Assembly (NCBI GenBank): GCA_944392985.1
Contig: CALXYL010000013.1
Span: forward strand, 1 to 60,236
Length of the DNA stretch: 60,236 nucleotides
From: an uncultured Spirochaetaceae bacterium
Lineage (GTDB): Bacteria > Spirochaetota > Spirochaetia > Sphaerochaetales > Sphaerochaetaceae
Direction of reading: 5' to 3'
A model generated the notes under the pieces. The model saw nothing but the letters and a program-made list of their open reading frames with translations. It searched no databases and was not told the DNA's origin. How positions within the stretch are numbered: the first letter of the stretch is position 1; the number at the start of each line of letters is the position of its first letter. Position numbers and translations under genes: made by a program. Below are positions 37,072 through 46,777 of this stretch, piece after piece.

Positions 37072-38067
37072 TTGAGACGGATCTTCCTGCTTTTCATTCT
37101 TCTCCTTCCTTGTGTCTCCCTCCTTGCGATGGGATCATCTGACGATGTGAAGATCGGCGTTGCCATCTATGATTTCGAGGATTCATTCATTGCGGAGGTG
37201 CGTGATGCGATAGCCGTGTGCAGTGAAGGGGATGTACCTGTCACCATAGTCGATGCCGCGGGGCGCCAGCAGACGCAGAATGAGCAGATTGAGCAGTTCA
37301 TCAAGGACGGGTATAGCGCGATCATAGTCAATTCCGTCGATCGCACTGCCTCTGGCGTGATAATCGAGAAATGCCGGCAGAATGACGTGCCTCTCGTTTT
37401 CTTCAACAGGGAGCCTGTCAAGGATGATATGGCGAAGTGGGACAAGGTCTACTATGTCGGGGCTGATGCCGTTGATTCCGGCGTGATGGCTGGAAGGATC
37501 ATGGCCTCTTACTGGCTTTCCCATCCTGAGGCCGATCGCAATGGGGATGGAAGGATGCAGTTCGTCATAATACGAGGAGAGACAGGGCATCAGGATACAG
37601 AGCTAAGGACGGAGTATTTCATCGAGACGCTGCTTTCAGCTGGTATCATGCTGGACAAGCTGCATGAGGATACGACCAGATGGAGACGTGAGGAGGGATA
37701 TGATGTCATGGCATCATTCCTGAACCGATCCGGAGATGCGATAGAGGCAGTCTTTGCCAATAACGATGACCTTGCACTCGGAGCTATAGAGGCACTTCAG
37801 GAAAGAGGGTATTTCAATGGCGGTGATTTCATTCCCGTTGTCGGTATCGACGGAACCCCTACAGGCAGAAAGGCATTGGAGAATGGAACATTGCTGGGAA
37901 CTGTGTTCAATGATGCCGAAAACCAGGGGAGGGCTGCATACCGCATCGCCAAGGAGCTTGCTGAAGGAAGAGTGCCTACGGAAGAGGTCATAGGCTACAG
38001 TATCACCGATGATCGTTATGTCTGGATACCGTATTCACCTCTTCCTGGAAAGGCAGCAGAGGAATGA
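37072..38067 (+). CDS. mglB: Galactose/glucose-binding protein with normal topology
   Basis: 331 residues from a TTG start with AGGTGA 4 nt upstream; the ATG at 37067 is out of frame. A signal peptide (about 1-20) is followed by the usual MglB order: KIGVAIYDFEDSF (Asp37, Phe39 as ligand residues), VFFNREP (Asn112, Arg113), Ca-site DRNGDGRMQ (155-163), GHQDTELR (His173, Asp175, Arg179), Trp204, NND (230-232), GID (Asp260) and GTVFND (Asn280). Every expected sugar contact is present. It is the conventional counterpart of the permuted protein at 32535. The weak start and preceding hairpin suggest low expression, compatible with a sensing role for the neighbouring two-component system, which is inference. 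Confidence 0.92.
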   Translation: MRRIFLLFILLLPCVSLLAMGSSDDVKIGVAIYDFEDSFIAEVRDAIAVCSEGDVPVTIVDAAGRQQTQNEQIEQFIKDGYSAIIVNSVDRTASGVIIEKCRQNDVPLVFFNREPVKDDMAKWDKVYYVGADAVDSGVMAGRIMASYWLSHPEADRNGDGRMQFVIIRGETGHQDTELRTEYFIETLLSAGIMLDKLHEDTTRWRREEGYDVMASFLNRSGDAIEAVFANNDDLALGAIEALQERGYFNGGDFIPVVGIDGTPTGRKALENGTLLGTVFNDAENQGRAAYRIAKELAEGRVPTEEVIGYSITDDRYVWIPYSPLPGKAAEE

Positions 38068-38071
38068 AAGA

Positions 38072-38095
38072 CCGGCAGCGGGGGGATGCTGCCGG
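38072..38095. terminator. Hairpin between convergent mgl and sensor-kinase genes
   Basis: A perfect 8-bp GC-rich stem (CCGGCAGC, 38072-38079, with 38088-38095) and 8-nt loop directly after the mglB stop. Without a T-tract on either strand it is a plausible but unproven transcription stop. The remaining gap to 38243 holds further short inverted repeats (GCTGA-TCCGG-TCAGC near 38222) and no gene. Confidence 0.5.
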
Positions 38096-38243
38096 CCAGA
38101 CCATGTGATGATGCTCTCCTCCGAAGAGCTGCGGCTGGATTGGATTGGGCGATGCCCTCCAGCTATCAGCTGCAATCTGTGAAGGGAAATGACGCAGCCA
38201 ACCATATATACGCCTTAAGTGGCTGATCCGGTCAGCTTTCTGA

Positions 38244-39995
38244 TCAGGAAAGCCTCGTATTCACTATCGGATCGATCGGAGGCAGGTGGGGGATCGTGAT
38301 GGTGACAGCAGTCCCTTCATCGGGTTCTGATTCAATCGAGAGGCCAAAAGAGCTTCCATAGGTGAGCCTGATCCTCTCATCGATGTTCCTGAGCCCGATT
38401 CCGTTTCCCTGGCTGTGCGGATTATCCTCGCTCAGTATTGAATCAAGGACCTCCTGCTTCATCCCTACGCCATTATCGCGGATGGTGATCGCGATCCTGC
38501 CTTCTCCTATATCCCTGGCCTTGATCGTGATGAGGCCCTCTTCCTGCAGGTACTTGATCCCATGGTATATTGAGTTCTCCACGATGGGCTGTATGATGAG
38601 CTTTATCGTTGGGACGTTCTCAAGCTCAGAGGGGAGATCGATCGTGAAGCGGAAGCGGTCCTTGTAGCGCATCGACTGGATATCAAGATAGCTTTCGACA
38701 TGGGAAAGCTCCTCTTTCAGTGTTATGATGTCATGCCCTTTCGCGATTGATATCCTGAAGAGGCTTGCCAGGGCAGTCACCATCCTTACGACTCCCTTGT
38801 TGTTTCCTGTCTCCGCCATCCAGACCACGCTGTCAAGCGTGTTGTACAGGAAGTGCGGGTTGATCTTCGCCTGCAGGGCGTCGAGTTCCCTCTGCCTCTT
38901 CACGGCTTCTGTCTTTCTCACTTCCTCCATCAGGTCCTCGATCCTGTCAACCATCACCTGGAACGAATGGGAGAGCGACTCGACTTCCTTTGATTTCCCT
39001 TCCGTTTCCGAGACATGGAAGTTCCCGTTCTGCACATCCCTCATATTCATCTCAAGCTCCCTGAGCGGCTTTGTGATGACACGGGAGATGATGCGCGAGA
39101 GAAGGAATGCCGCCAGAAGCGATATCCCCATAACGGCAAAGAGCGTCATGCGGAATATCCTCAGAGGTTCCAGAAGCTCATCCATGAAGGCCACGCCGAC
39201 TATGCGCCATCTGGTGTTCTCCACTGTCTGGATGATCGTCATCCGCTCCCGGTCCTCGAAGGTGGAGATGTATGAGCCGAATACATTCTCCGAAACACCA
39301 AGAAGATCCTCATTCCTTGTGCCTTCGATGATCTGCCTTTCATATGGATGGTAGATGATGGCGCCATCATTCGAGATGATGTAGGCGTAGCCTGTATCGG
39401 AGAGCCTTACGCTTTCAAGGAGCTCCTCCACGGCATTGAAGTTGAGATCGATCAGAAGAACTGCAGGAGATGGCTTCCTGCTGATGTCCCCATAGGTGAT
39501 GATGGTGGAGTAGGACAGGACGAGATCATCCGTGATGGAGCTGCGATGGGGACCGGTGAAGAAGAAATCCCCCTCGCCATCATGGGCCCTGCTGAACCAG
39601 CGCTCAATGATGATTGAGCTGCTGTCCTCTGCGATAAACGGTTCTGTGGAGACAAGCATCCGTCCGTTCATGTCGAATGCGGAGATGCTGACAAGGTCAT
39701 CCCTTGAGTTGATCAGGGATTCGAGCCGTATCTTTATTTCATCGGCAGCAAGATCCGTGGAGAAGCGCGATAGCTCCCTGACATAGTCCGATACATCGAT
39801 TATGTCTGAAATATATGTGCTCAGGTTGCTGTTGACCTGTGTCACGATCTCGTTCATCGATGACATGGCATTGTCCTCGATCGCCTTTGATACGAAAATA
39901 CCCATCAGCGAGCTGACTATGATCACGAACATGCTGATGACAAGTGCCATCGATCCAGTGATGAGGGTATGTATCGATACAGGTTTCCTCATCAT
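38244..39995 (-). CDS. Sensor histidine kinase (YesM family)
   Basis: 583 residues. A membrane helix (about 8-32) is followed by an extracytoplasmic Cache-type sensor domain (about 35-270, with FDMNGRMLVSTEPF and GYAYIISNDGAIIYHP), a second helix (about 278-300), HAMP (300-350), a coiled linker and the His_kinase domain with phospho-acceptor His near residue 381 (INPHFLYNTLDS). The HATPase has N-box IVENSIYHGIK and G1 DNGVGM. It phosphorylates the response regulator whose gene overlaps its start by 4 nt. Its convergent position next to the mgl operon suggests it responds to sugars, perhaps through an MglB-type protein. Confidence 0.93.
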   Translation of the reverse strand: MMRKPVSIHTLITGSMALVISMFVIIVSSLMGIFVSKAIEDNAMSSMNEIVTQVNSNLSTYISDIIDVSDYVRELSRFSTDLAADEIKIRLESLINSRDDLVSISAFDMNGRMLVSTEPFIAEDSSSIIIERWFSRAHDGEGDFFFTGPHRSSITDDLVLSYSTIITYGDISRKPSPAVLLIDLNFNAVEELLESVRLSDTGYAYIISNDGAIIYHPYERQIIEGTRNEDLLGVSENVFGSYISTFEDRERMTIIQTVENTRWRIVGVAFMDELLEPLRIFRMTLFAVMGISLLAAFLLSRIISRVITKPLRELEMNMRDVQNGNFHVSETEGKSKEVESLSHSFQVMVDRIEDLMEEVRKTEAVKRQRELDALQAKINPHFLYNTLDSVVWMAETGNNKGVVRMVTALASLFRISIAKGHDIITLKEELSHVESYLDIQSMRYKDRFRFTIDLPSELENVPTIKLIIQPIVENSIYHGIKYLQEEGLITIKARDIGEGRIAITIRDNGVGMKQEVLDSILSEDNPHSQGNGIGLRNIDERIRLTYGSSFGLSIESEPDEGTAVTITIPHLPPIDPIVNTRLS

Positions 39996-41578
39996 CGCAT
40001 CTTCGTCCTGTACTGTGATGGTGATAACCCGATGTTCTTGCGGAAAATGAATGAGAAGTAATTCGGTTCGGAGAAACCAGTCCTTTCCGCGATCTCATAA
40101 GTCTTGGCATCGGTATTCTTCAGTAGCTCCTTTGCCTTCTCAAGCCTCGCTGATGTCAGATACTGCACGAACGAGACACCTGTCTCCTTCTTGAATGTCG
40201 TTGAGAAGTATGCAGGGGAAACGGATATCTCCTCCGCGATCTGGTCAAGGCCGAATACTGGATCGGCATAGCGTTCCCCTATGATCCTCTTCGCCTTCTC
40301 CACGAACTGTATCCGGGAATTCTCACGTACGCCGGATGCCATTCCGTTAGCCTTGAGAGCCAGCTTGGTCATCAGCCGCTCAGCTCTGGAAAGGCTGTTT
40401 GCATGCGAGAGCGCGATGAACAGATCCTCATCATCCAGCAGCGTGGCGATGTTCCTTCCATATGATTCGCAGATTCCGGAGATCACTGAGAGGACATTCA
40501 CCATGGCGTTCTGTATATTAGGAGTCTCTGTCAGCCCTTGGAAGAATGAATGGATTGCCTTCTCTGTGCTTTCAGGAGTTCCGAACTTGATCTGCAGCAC
40601 AAGCTCCGTCCTGTTGTCGCCTAAGGAGTCCGACACATCCCTTTCCGTTGCCTCGACATCCCCGATCCCGATGATATGCTGATCGGGATCAAGCTGCAGA
40701 TAGTTCAGGGCTTCCAGCGCGCTTCGATAGCTTTCAGGCAGATGGCGCTTATCCGTTATGATCTCGCCGACCCCTATGCTGAATGGCTTTGAGAAGTAAT
40801 GGATGATCCGGGACTGGAGCAGGGAAAGGAAGCGGAATATCTGCTTTGAGAAGAGAGAGGAGAATGCTGCTTCCATCTCCGACGTGAATATAAGCACAAG
40901 CTGGTGCTCATAGATGAATGGTATGATCCAGTCCTCTGTATCCAGTGATTCGCTCCTGATCTCATCGACAGCGACGGATGAAAGCGTCTCCTGCGGCAGA
41001 TCGATGATCGCGACAGCAAGCATCGGGCGGTTGACCCCAGGTGCATACTCACTTGCCTTGTCCTCATCAGAAGGGGAATCTGCCTTACGCTGAAAGGGAG
41101 GGGGTACCATCAGGGATATCAGATAGCGTTCCCTGTATATCTCCATTGCATCCTGGTAGACGGATTCCAGCTTCATTATCTCGGAAGCCTTCGCCTTGTC
41201 ATCATCAAGGCGGGCCTTGGCTCGCCTGAGCACATCCTTCATCGAGCTGATGCTTACCGGCTTAAGCACATACTCAGCGACATTCAGCCGCATCGCTGTC
41301 TGTGCGAATGTGAATTCGTCGTATCCGGAAAGGATGATAACCTCCACCGATTCAGAGCGGTTCTTCCTGACCTCCTCTATGAATCCAATACCATCCAGAT
41401 AGGGCATCCGTATATCAGTGATGATTACATCGGGCATCGTGTCATCAAGGAAGTCCAGTGCCTCGCGTCCATTCGAGGCTTCGCCTATGACTGAGAATCC
41501 ATATTCCTCCCATGGAGTGCACTCCCTGATCGAGCGCCTTACCTCATCCTCGTCATCCACAAGCAGTATTGAATACAT
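39992..41578 (-). CDS. AraC-type response regulator (YesN family)
   Basis: 528 residues. The receiver domain (about 1-120) has the acidic pair DDED, phosphorylatable Asp55 (VIITDIRMP), Ser/Thr LSGYDEF and Lys VLKPV. A long middle linker is followed by a C-terminal AraC/XylS pair of helix-turn-helices (about 425-528: LDQIAEEISVSPAYFSTTFK and TYEIAERTGFSEPNYFSFIF). It is phosphorylated by the overlapping YesM-type kinase and probably activates transport genes such as mgl; the target is inferred. Confidence 0.93.
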   Translation of the reverse strand: MYSILLVDDEDEVRRSIRECTPWEEYGFSVIGEASNGREALDFLDDTMPDVIITDIRMPYLDGIGFIEEVRKNRSESVEVIILSGYDEFTFAQTAMRLNVAEYVLKPVSISSMKDVLRRAKARLDDDKAKASEIMKLESVYQDAMEIYRERYLISLMVPPPFQRKADSPSDEDKASEYAPGVNRPMLAVAIIDLPQETLSSVAVDEIRSESLDTEDWIIPFIYEHQLVLIFTSEMEAAFSSLFSKQIFRFLSLLQSRIIHYFSKPFSIGVGEIITDKRHLPESYRSALEALNYLQLDPDQHIIGIGDVEATERDVSDSLGDNRTELVLQIKFGTPESTEKAIHSFFQGLTETPNIQNAMVNVLSVISGICESYGRNIATLLDDEDLFIALSHANSLSRAERLMTKLALKANGMASGVRENSRIQFVEKAKRIIGERYADPVFGLDQIAEEISVSPAYFSTTFKKETGVSFVQYLTSARLEKAKELLKNTDAKTYEIAERTGFSEPNYFSFIFRKNIGLSPSQYRTKMR

Positions 41579-42540
41579 CAGCGGTACATCCTCAGTATGC
41601 TTTCGAGCATCGACACGAGCTTGCGGCAGAACGGCTCCGGCTCAATGACACGCACCGATGTTCCGCTCTGTATGATGCGGAGCATGAGCTCTATCGAGTT
41701 CTCCGCCTTCATCGTGCATATCCAGCTTCCATTCTCCTGTCTCTCCATCTTCGGCTTGTCATGGATGATCGATGAGAAGGAATTGAGCGCGCTCTTCTCC
41801 TTTATGACCATCTTGAGGGGAATCATATCGATTGCCTCATACCGCTCCTCAACGCTGCGCGAGAATGGCTTGAGGTTGTCCGGGATCGTGTATGTCTCAT
41901 CGAGCATCCGGGCTTCGGTTATCGATGCGATATCCAGCGTGATGATATCCTTCGTATGCCTGAGGCGCCCTGTCACGGTAATCGGTCTGCGTCCTTCACC
42001 TTCACCTTTGTATCCGATGAAATAGGGTGCGATCTCGATTTCCTCCTCTTCAGGCTGTGTCGTTGTTATCCTTGCGATCCTTCCGGATACCCAGCAGTCT
42101 ATCAGGACTTCAAGTATTGCGTTGTAATGGCCAGCGACGCTTCTGTCGCTTTGTATCGCCTTGTCGATGCGCTCTGCCAGTGAAAGGGCGTTCTCGCTGA
42201 TCTTCGGAGCATAGGAGCGCATATTCATCGCCAGCTTCCTCAACCCTGATGCCAGATGCGGGTTGGCGAATTCCGCAGTGGAAGCAAGCGCCTCCGCTCC
42301 CATGTTGAAAGCGAGGCTTTCATAGACCGAGAGCTCCATCGGAGAGGATCCATCATCCTTCTCCCTCAGCTTGATCAGGTTGTTCTCCTCATAGATGTCT
42401 ATGTATTCGGAAAGATCATCGACATAGCGTGAGATCGTTGAACGGTGGACTCCCATCCTCCTAGCGATCTCTGCCCGCCTCAGGCCCTCCGGATGCGACC
42501 TGAGAAGGAGCTCAAGCTGTGCAATCCTTTCGCCTTTCAT
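41578..42540 (-). CDS. HTH/WYL-domain transcriptional regulator
   Basis: 320 residues. The N-terminal winged helix (about 1-60, EGLRRAEIARRMGVHRSTIS) is of DeoR/HTH_11 type. A central segment around EIAPYFIGYKGEGEGRRPIT corresponds to the WYL ligand-binding domain, with the motif altered, followed by a WCX-like C-terminal part ending in VRVIEPEPFCRKLVSMLES. WYL domains bind nucleic acid or small ligands. The stop shares one base with the response-regulator start, so all three regulators form one operon read from a promoter in 42541-42608. Confidence 0.85.
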   Translation of the reverse strand: MKGERIAQLELLLRSHPEGLRRAEIARRMGVHRSTISRYVDDLSEYIDIYEENNLIKLREKDDGSSPMELSVYESLAFNMGAEALASTAEFANPHLASGLRKLAMNMRSYAPKISENALSLAERIDKAIQSDRSVAGHYNAILEVLIDCWVSGRIARITTTQPEEEEIEIAPYFIGYKGEGEGRRPITVTGRLRHTKDIITLDIASITEARMLDETYTIPDNLKPFSRSVEERYEAIDMIPLKMVIKEKSALNSFSSIIHDKPKMERQENGSWICTMKAENSIELMLRIIQSGTSVRVIEPEPFCRKLVSMLESILRMYR

Positions 42541-42608
42541 ACGCCCTCCTTCCTAGATTCTATCATATGGTACGCTCATAATCGCAAAAGACGTGCTATC
42601 ATCATGGC

Positions 42609-42809
42609 ATGAATGATGAAATCGAGAGGATGGAGATAAAGATCAGCTATCTGGAAAGCCAGTATGATGAGCTGAATAATGCCGTAATCGAAAGGGAAAG
42701 GACCATTTCGATCCTTGAGAAGAGGATAGAGGCGCTCGAGCGCAAGGTGGAGGATCTGATAGAGGTGTCGGGGCCGGCACGCCCGTCAAGGCGGCCGCCC
42801 CACTATTGA
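42609..42809 (+). CDS. slyX: SlyX-family protein
   Basis: 66 residues forming one long coiled coil with the SlyX signature: ISYLESQYDELNNAV, then EKRIEALERKV, and the characteristic C-terminal PPHY. The biological role of SlyX is not established. A TATCAT -10-like box (42597-42602) lies 6 nt before the ATG and no ribosome site is seen. Its stop TGA abuts the convergent thioesterase stop with no gap. Confidence 0.85.
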   Translation: MNDEIERMEIKISYLESQYDELNNAVIERERTISILEKRIEALERKVEDLIEVSGPARPSRRPPHY

Positions 42810-43613
42810 TCACCTTCTTACCCAGCCTGTCTCTGCCTCGAAAACAGGGGAGAGCGTTCCGTCCTCCATGCGCTTCGCGATGCGGGTGAAGAAAACCGGC
42901 TGATCCTCTGAAAGGGGATCCTCGCTCTCGGAATATGTCTCGACAACAAGATCATCACCATCGAATGTCTGCTTGATCCAGTGGCAGTCGATGGTATGTA
43001 TCCTGTGTGAATCCAGGAATGTGAATGGAAAGGCATCGCAGGTCCAGTTGATGTAGCTGACATTGTTGATGTGTCCATTCGTGTCAGTATCATAGTAGTA
43101 CGTTTGCGGATGGAAATCAGGAAGGCGGTAGCCGCTGAAATCATCAGCGATCCTCAGCTTCCCGATATCTGGATCGATATAGCGAAGCTCCCTGCTAGGT
43201 ATCGTGAAATACTGCAGAGCCTCATTCGGCCGGATTGGGCGGTGCCTTCCGATATCGATGACCACCCAGTGGCTGACAGTCGTGAATACGCTTTCTCCCT
43301 TTTCTGTCCGACCTGTGACGATACGGGGAGCGAACATCCTGTAAGGCTCCTCCGGCCAGGTCTCGATGCTGACTGTCTCCATCCAGTCCGGCAGACGGTC
43401 AATCGTCATCTTCGCCCTTACAATGACCCAGGTCTTGTTCTCGTTGGCAACGAACTCCGGTATTGCGCAGTGGCTCTGCGAAGAATGCTTCGCGGCGGCT
43501 TCCTGCAGCATTGTGAAGAAGAATGGGATACGGGCCTTGAAGAACCTGTCCGTGTCGGAGCTCCTGACCTCCATTTCATCATATCCGATTCCATTCTCGT
43601 CAATTCTGAACAT
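42810..43613 (-). CDS. Acyl-ACP thioesterase
   Basis: 267 residues from the ATG at 43613, which has AGGAAGGAA upstream; an upstream ATG at 43667 would overlap rsmD by 68 nt. It has two hot-dog domains, as in bacterial acyl-ACP thioesterases of the FatA/FatB type: the first with an RSSDTDRFFKARIPFFF start and WVIVRAKMTIDRLP, the second with DTDTNGHINNVSYINWTCD, which contains the catalytic Asp/Asn/His region. It releases free fatty acids from acyl-ACP. It overlaps rsmD by 14 nt at the end of the housekeeping block. Confidence 0.87.
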   Translation of the reverse strand: MFRIDENGIGYDEMEVRSSDTDRFFKARIPFFFTMLQEAAAKHSSQSHCAIPEFVANENKTWVIVRAKMTIDRLPDWMETVSIETWPEEPYRMFAPRIVTGRTEKGESVFTTVSHWVVIDIGRHRPIRPNEALQYFTIPSRELRYIDPDIGKLRIADDFSGYRLPDFHPQTYYYDTDTNGHINNVSYINWTCDAFPFTFLDSHRIHTIDCHWIKQTFDGDDLVVETYSESEDPLSEDQPVFFTRIAKRMEDGTLSPVFEAETGWVRR

Positions 43614-44154
43614 CTTTTCCTTCCTTCCTATAGAAAAGCAGGATAGACCTGCCATACTTCCTTTCATCGGACAAGGAGAATGATCCTTCCCTTTCCGGCC
43701 ATGCCTTCCTCTCCTCTGTGGGGATGTGGATTATGAACAGGCCGTTGTCCTTGACCGCGCCGCCTTTTTCGGTAGCACGGAGGATGCTTATCTTCTCCTC
43801 CATGGGAAATGGGGGATCAGCATAGACAATCGAATAGCTGTATGCCCCTGATGAGAGGAACCGCAGGGCATCCATCATGAACAGCCTGTGGTTTTCCTCC
43901 ACGAATGAGAGGTTCTGCTCGATTGTGGCCTTCTTGCCCCTGTCCATCTCCACCAGATGCACCGGGGATGCCCCGCGTGAGGCGGCTTCGATCGCGACGC
44001 AGCCAGACCCGGAGAAGAGATCCAGGAATGATGTATCGCTCAGGTCCCCAAGGATCGAGAACAGCGATTCCCTCATCCTGTCCATTGCGGGCCTGATCAC
44101 CCCTGGCGGGCATTTGATCTGCCGCCTTACGTATTTTCCACCTGTGATGCGCAT
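43600..44154 (-). CDS. rsmD: 16S rRNA (guanine-966-N2)-methyltransferase
   Basis: 184 residues. It starts MRITGGKYVRRQIKCPPG, typical of RsmD, with the SAM-binding motif FLDLFSGSGCVAIEAASRGA and catalytic loop ADPPF. It methylates G966 of 16S rRNA during 30S assembly. Eight bases separate it from the HD-hydrolase gene. Confidence 0.93.
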   Translation of the reverse strand: MRITGGKYVRRQIKCPPGVIRPAMDRMRESLFSILGDLSDTSFLDLFSGSGCVAIEAASRGASPVHLVEMDRGKKATIEQNLSFVEENHRLFMMDALRFLSSGAYSYSIVYADPPFPMEEKISILRATEKGGAVKDNGLFIIHIPTEERKAWPEREGSFSLSDERKYGRSILLFYRKEGKDVQN

Positions 44155-44162
44155 CGGGGCTA

Positions 44163-44732
44163 TCAGCCTTCCTCAGGCCAGAGCCCTATTTCCTGGGCAA
44201 CATGTGTTATGCCGTCAATGGCAAGCTGGATTATGTCGGCTGTCTCCATGCCAAGCATTCCGCATCCCTTTTCTATGACAGCGCGATTGACACCTGCTGC
44301 GAAGGATCTGTCCTTCCACTTCTTCTTGATGGATTTCACGGAAATGCCTTTCATCTTCTCCGGCCTCATGAGAGCTGTTGCCGTGATGAGACCCGTAAGC
44401 TCATCAACAGTGTAGAGCATCTTCTCCATGAGAAGGGTAGGTTCCACATCCGACACGAGGCCATACCCATGACTGCAGATAGCGTGAACCATCTCCTCCG
44501 GAGCATCGATCTCCTTCAGCAGCTCCGGTGCCTTGTGGCAATGCTCCTCTGGAAACATCTCCCAGTCGATATCATGCAGGAAGCCGACGATCCCCCAGTA
44601 TTCCGGATCTTCGCCAAAGCGTGCCGCCGCTTCCTTCATAACCGCTTCGACGGAAAGCGCATGATGATAAAGGCTCTCCGATTTATTGTATTTCCTGAAA
44701 AGACCTTCGGCCCCTTCCCTTGTCACTGCCAT
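44163..44732 (-). CDS. HD-domain (HDIG) hydrolase
   Basis: 189 residues from the ATG at 44732, with GGAGG 5 nt upstream. The HD core is visible: His in YHHALSVEAVM, HD pair in GFLHDIDWE, a further His in ICSHGYG and Asp in YTVDELTGL. Such proteins are metal-dependent phosphohydrolases, often of nucleotides; the substrate is unknown. It lies between recG and rsmD. Confidence 0.85.
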   Translation of the reverse strand: MAVTREGAEGLFRKYNKSESLYHHALSVEAVMKEAAARFGEDPEYWGIVGFLHDIDWEMFPEEHCHKAPELLKEIDAPEEMVHAICSHGYGLVSDVEPTLLMEKMLYTVDELTGLITATALMRPEKMKGISVKSIKKKWKDRSFAAGVNRAVIEKGCGMLGMETADIIQLAIDGITHVAQEIGLWPEEG

Positions 44733-44748
44733 ATTGCCTCCGCTTGGA

Positions 44749-46776
44749 TTATATCCCTCTTTCCCCGCTTTTTGCCAATGCCTGGCGAAGCGGTGCATTC
44801 TCAGCTTTCAGCAGTCCCCTGTCCTCCTGGACAACCTTCTCAGCTTCCTCCCTCGCCATCTCTACCATCTCGATGCTGCCTGTAAGGGAAGCGAAGCGCA
44901 GGTGGAGGAATCCGGATTGCTTCTCGCCGGTGATCTCTCCCGGGCCGCGTATCTCAAGATCCTTCTCGGCGATGCAGAATCCGTCTGTTGTTTCCCTCAT
45001 GATGTTCAGCCTCTGCTTTGCATCATCTGTGAGATTGCTGCCATAGACAAGGAAGCAGTAGGAAGGGAGAGTGCTGCGCCCGACCCGTCCCCTGAGCTGA
45101 TGAAGGGCCGCCAGACCGAAGCGCTCTGCGTGCTCTATGACCATGCAAGTCGCTTCAGGGACATCAATCCCTACCTCTACGACCGATGTCGCGACAAGGT
45201 ACTGCAGCTTCTTCTCCCTGAATGAGCGGAGTATCTGCATCTTCTCATCATCCGGAAGCCTTGAATGTATCAGGCAGGATTGGATGCCGGGGTATTCCTT
45301 CCTTAGAAAGTCATGCATCGTCGTGACATCCCTCAGGTCTCCCTCTCCCTCATCATCTATCCTTGGGTAGACGAAATATGCCTGATGCCCACGCTGGAAC
45401 TCGACACCCACGGCATTGTACATCTCAGCGCGCCGTGATTCGCTTACAAGATATGTCCTTACCGGAATCCTTCCATTCGGCATTGAATGAAGCGTGGATA
45501 CAGCGCTGTCCGCGAAGAGCGTAAGGGCAAGCGAGCGGGGTATCGGGGTGGCCGTCATCGAGAGTATGGAGGCATTGCTGCCTTTCTTCCTCAGGGCTTC
45601 CCTCTGCATCACCCCGAAGCGGTGCTGTTCATCGATTATGACATATCCAAGATCGTGGAATGATACATCCTCGGAAAAGAGGGCGTGTGTGCCTATGGCA
45701 AGATCGGTTGATCCCTCCTTCAGTGATTTGAGCAGAAGGCGGCGGCTCTCCCCTTTGACACTGCCTGTGATGAATGCGATCCTGACGCCCAGAGGTGCAA
45801 GAAGGGCAGCCGCTCCATCGGCATGCTGCCTTGCAAGGAGCTCTGTCGGGGCCATGAATGCGACCTGCTTGCCGCTGTCGATCGCATGAAGTGCTGTCAG
45901 CCATGCGACAAGCGTCTTTCCTGATCCGACATCACCTTGCAGCAGACGCTGCATCGGAATCCCGCTGTCCATGTCCTCCCGTATTTCCTCAGCTGCCTTC
46001 ATCTGGTCATCCGTCAGCTGGAAGGGGAGGGATTGAAGCAGCGCCTTCTCCCTTCTGGAAGGCTGGCTTCCAATGCGCTTTGCACGCATTTTCCGGTTCC
46101 TGAGCATCGACAGCTCGAGGAGGAACAGCTCCGTGAAGGAAAGGGTCCTCAGCGCTTCTTCAGCTTCCTCCATCGTCTCAGGGTAGTGGAGAGCGCGATA
46201 TGCCTGGCTGTGATGCATGAGTCCAAGGCGGTCATACAAGCTGGCTGGAAGCTCGTCCGGCATTGGGGAGAGAGCATCGAGCGCATAGGATGAAGCCCTC
46301 CTGAGCATCTTCTCAGTAAGGCTTCCTGAAAGAGGATAGACAGGAAGGATCTTCCCGATGCCAGCTTCCTCCTTCGTTCTCTTTATCTCGAATGAGGCGA
46401 TCTGGTAGATTCCGCGTATTTTCGATACCTTGCCGTAGATGTACCATGAGGAACCCAGCTTCAGCTGATCCTTGAGGAAATTCCTGTTGAAGCAGAGTAT
46501 CTCCAGCCTCGTGCCATCATCATCTTCGGCCCGGACCTTCAGCGTCATCCCGCGCTGAGTGCGGAATTCCTCATGCCTGAGCACCGTGATCCTGCAGGAG
46601 ATTGTCGGATCGCTTATGCTTGCATCCGCAAGGCGGCGTTCCTCCCGCCTGTCGTCATATGCCCTTGGACGGAGGAAAAGCATCGAGCGTAGAGTCGTGA
46701 CACCTAGTGCAAGAAGGTCTGCTGCGGCCTTCTTCCCAATGCCCGGAACCTCGGTGATGCTTCTCTCCCTCTCCAT
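44749..46776 (-). CDS. recG: ATP-dependent DNA helicase RecG
   Basis: 675 residues. N-terminal wedge/OB domain (helix-hairpin-helix start VPGIGKKAAADLLALGV), Walker A QGDVGSGKTLVAW, DEQH box IIDEQHRFGV, motif III SMTATPIPRSLA, motif VI QLRGRVGRS and the C-terminal TRG-type segment are all present. It remodels stalled replication forks and Holliday junctions. It abuts yggT with a 1-nt gap. Confidence 0.96.
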   Translation of the reverse strand: MERERSITEVPGIGKKAAADLLALGVTTLRSMLFLRPRAYDDRREERRLADASISDPTISCRITVLRHEEFRTQRGMTLKVRAEDDDGTRLEILCFNRNFLKDQLKLGSSWYIYGKVSKIRGIYQIASFEIKRTKEEAGIGKILPVYPLSGSLTEKMLRRASSYALDALSPMPDELPASLYDRLGLMHHSQAYRALHYPETMEEAEEALRTLSFTELFLLELSMLRNRKMRAKRIGSQPSRREKALLQSLPFQLTDDQMKAAEEIREDMDSGIPMQRLLQGDVGSGKTLVAWLTALHAIDSGKQVAFMAPTELLARQHADGAAALLAPLGVRIAFITGSVKGESRRLLLKSLKEGSTDLAIGTHALFSEDVSFHDLGYVIIDEQHRFGVMQREALRKKGSNASILSMTATPIPRSLALTLFADSAVSTLHSMPNGRIPVRTYLVSESRRAEMYNAVGVEFQRGHQAYFVYPRIDDEGEGDLRDVTTMHDFLRKEYPGIQSCLIHSRLPDDEKMQILRSFREKKLQYLVATSVVEVGIDVPEATCMVIEHAERFGLAALHQLRGRVGRSTLPSYCFLVYGSNLTDDAKQRLNIMRETTDGFCIAEKDLEIRGPGEITGEKQSGFLHLRFASLTGSIEMVEMAREEAEKVVQEDRGLLKAENAPLRQALAKSGERGI

Positions 46777-46777
46777 T

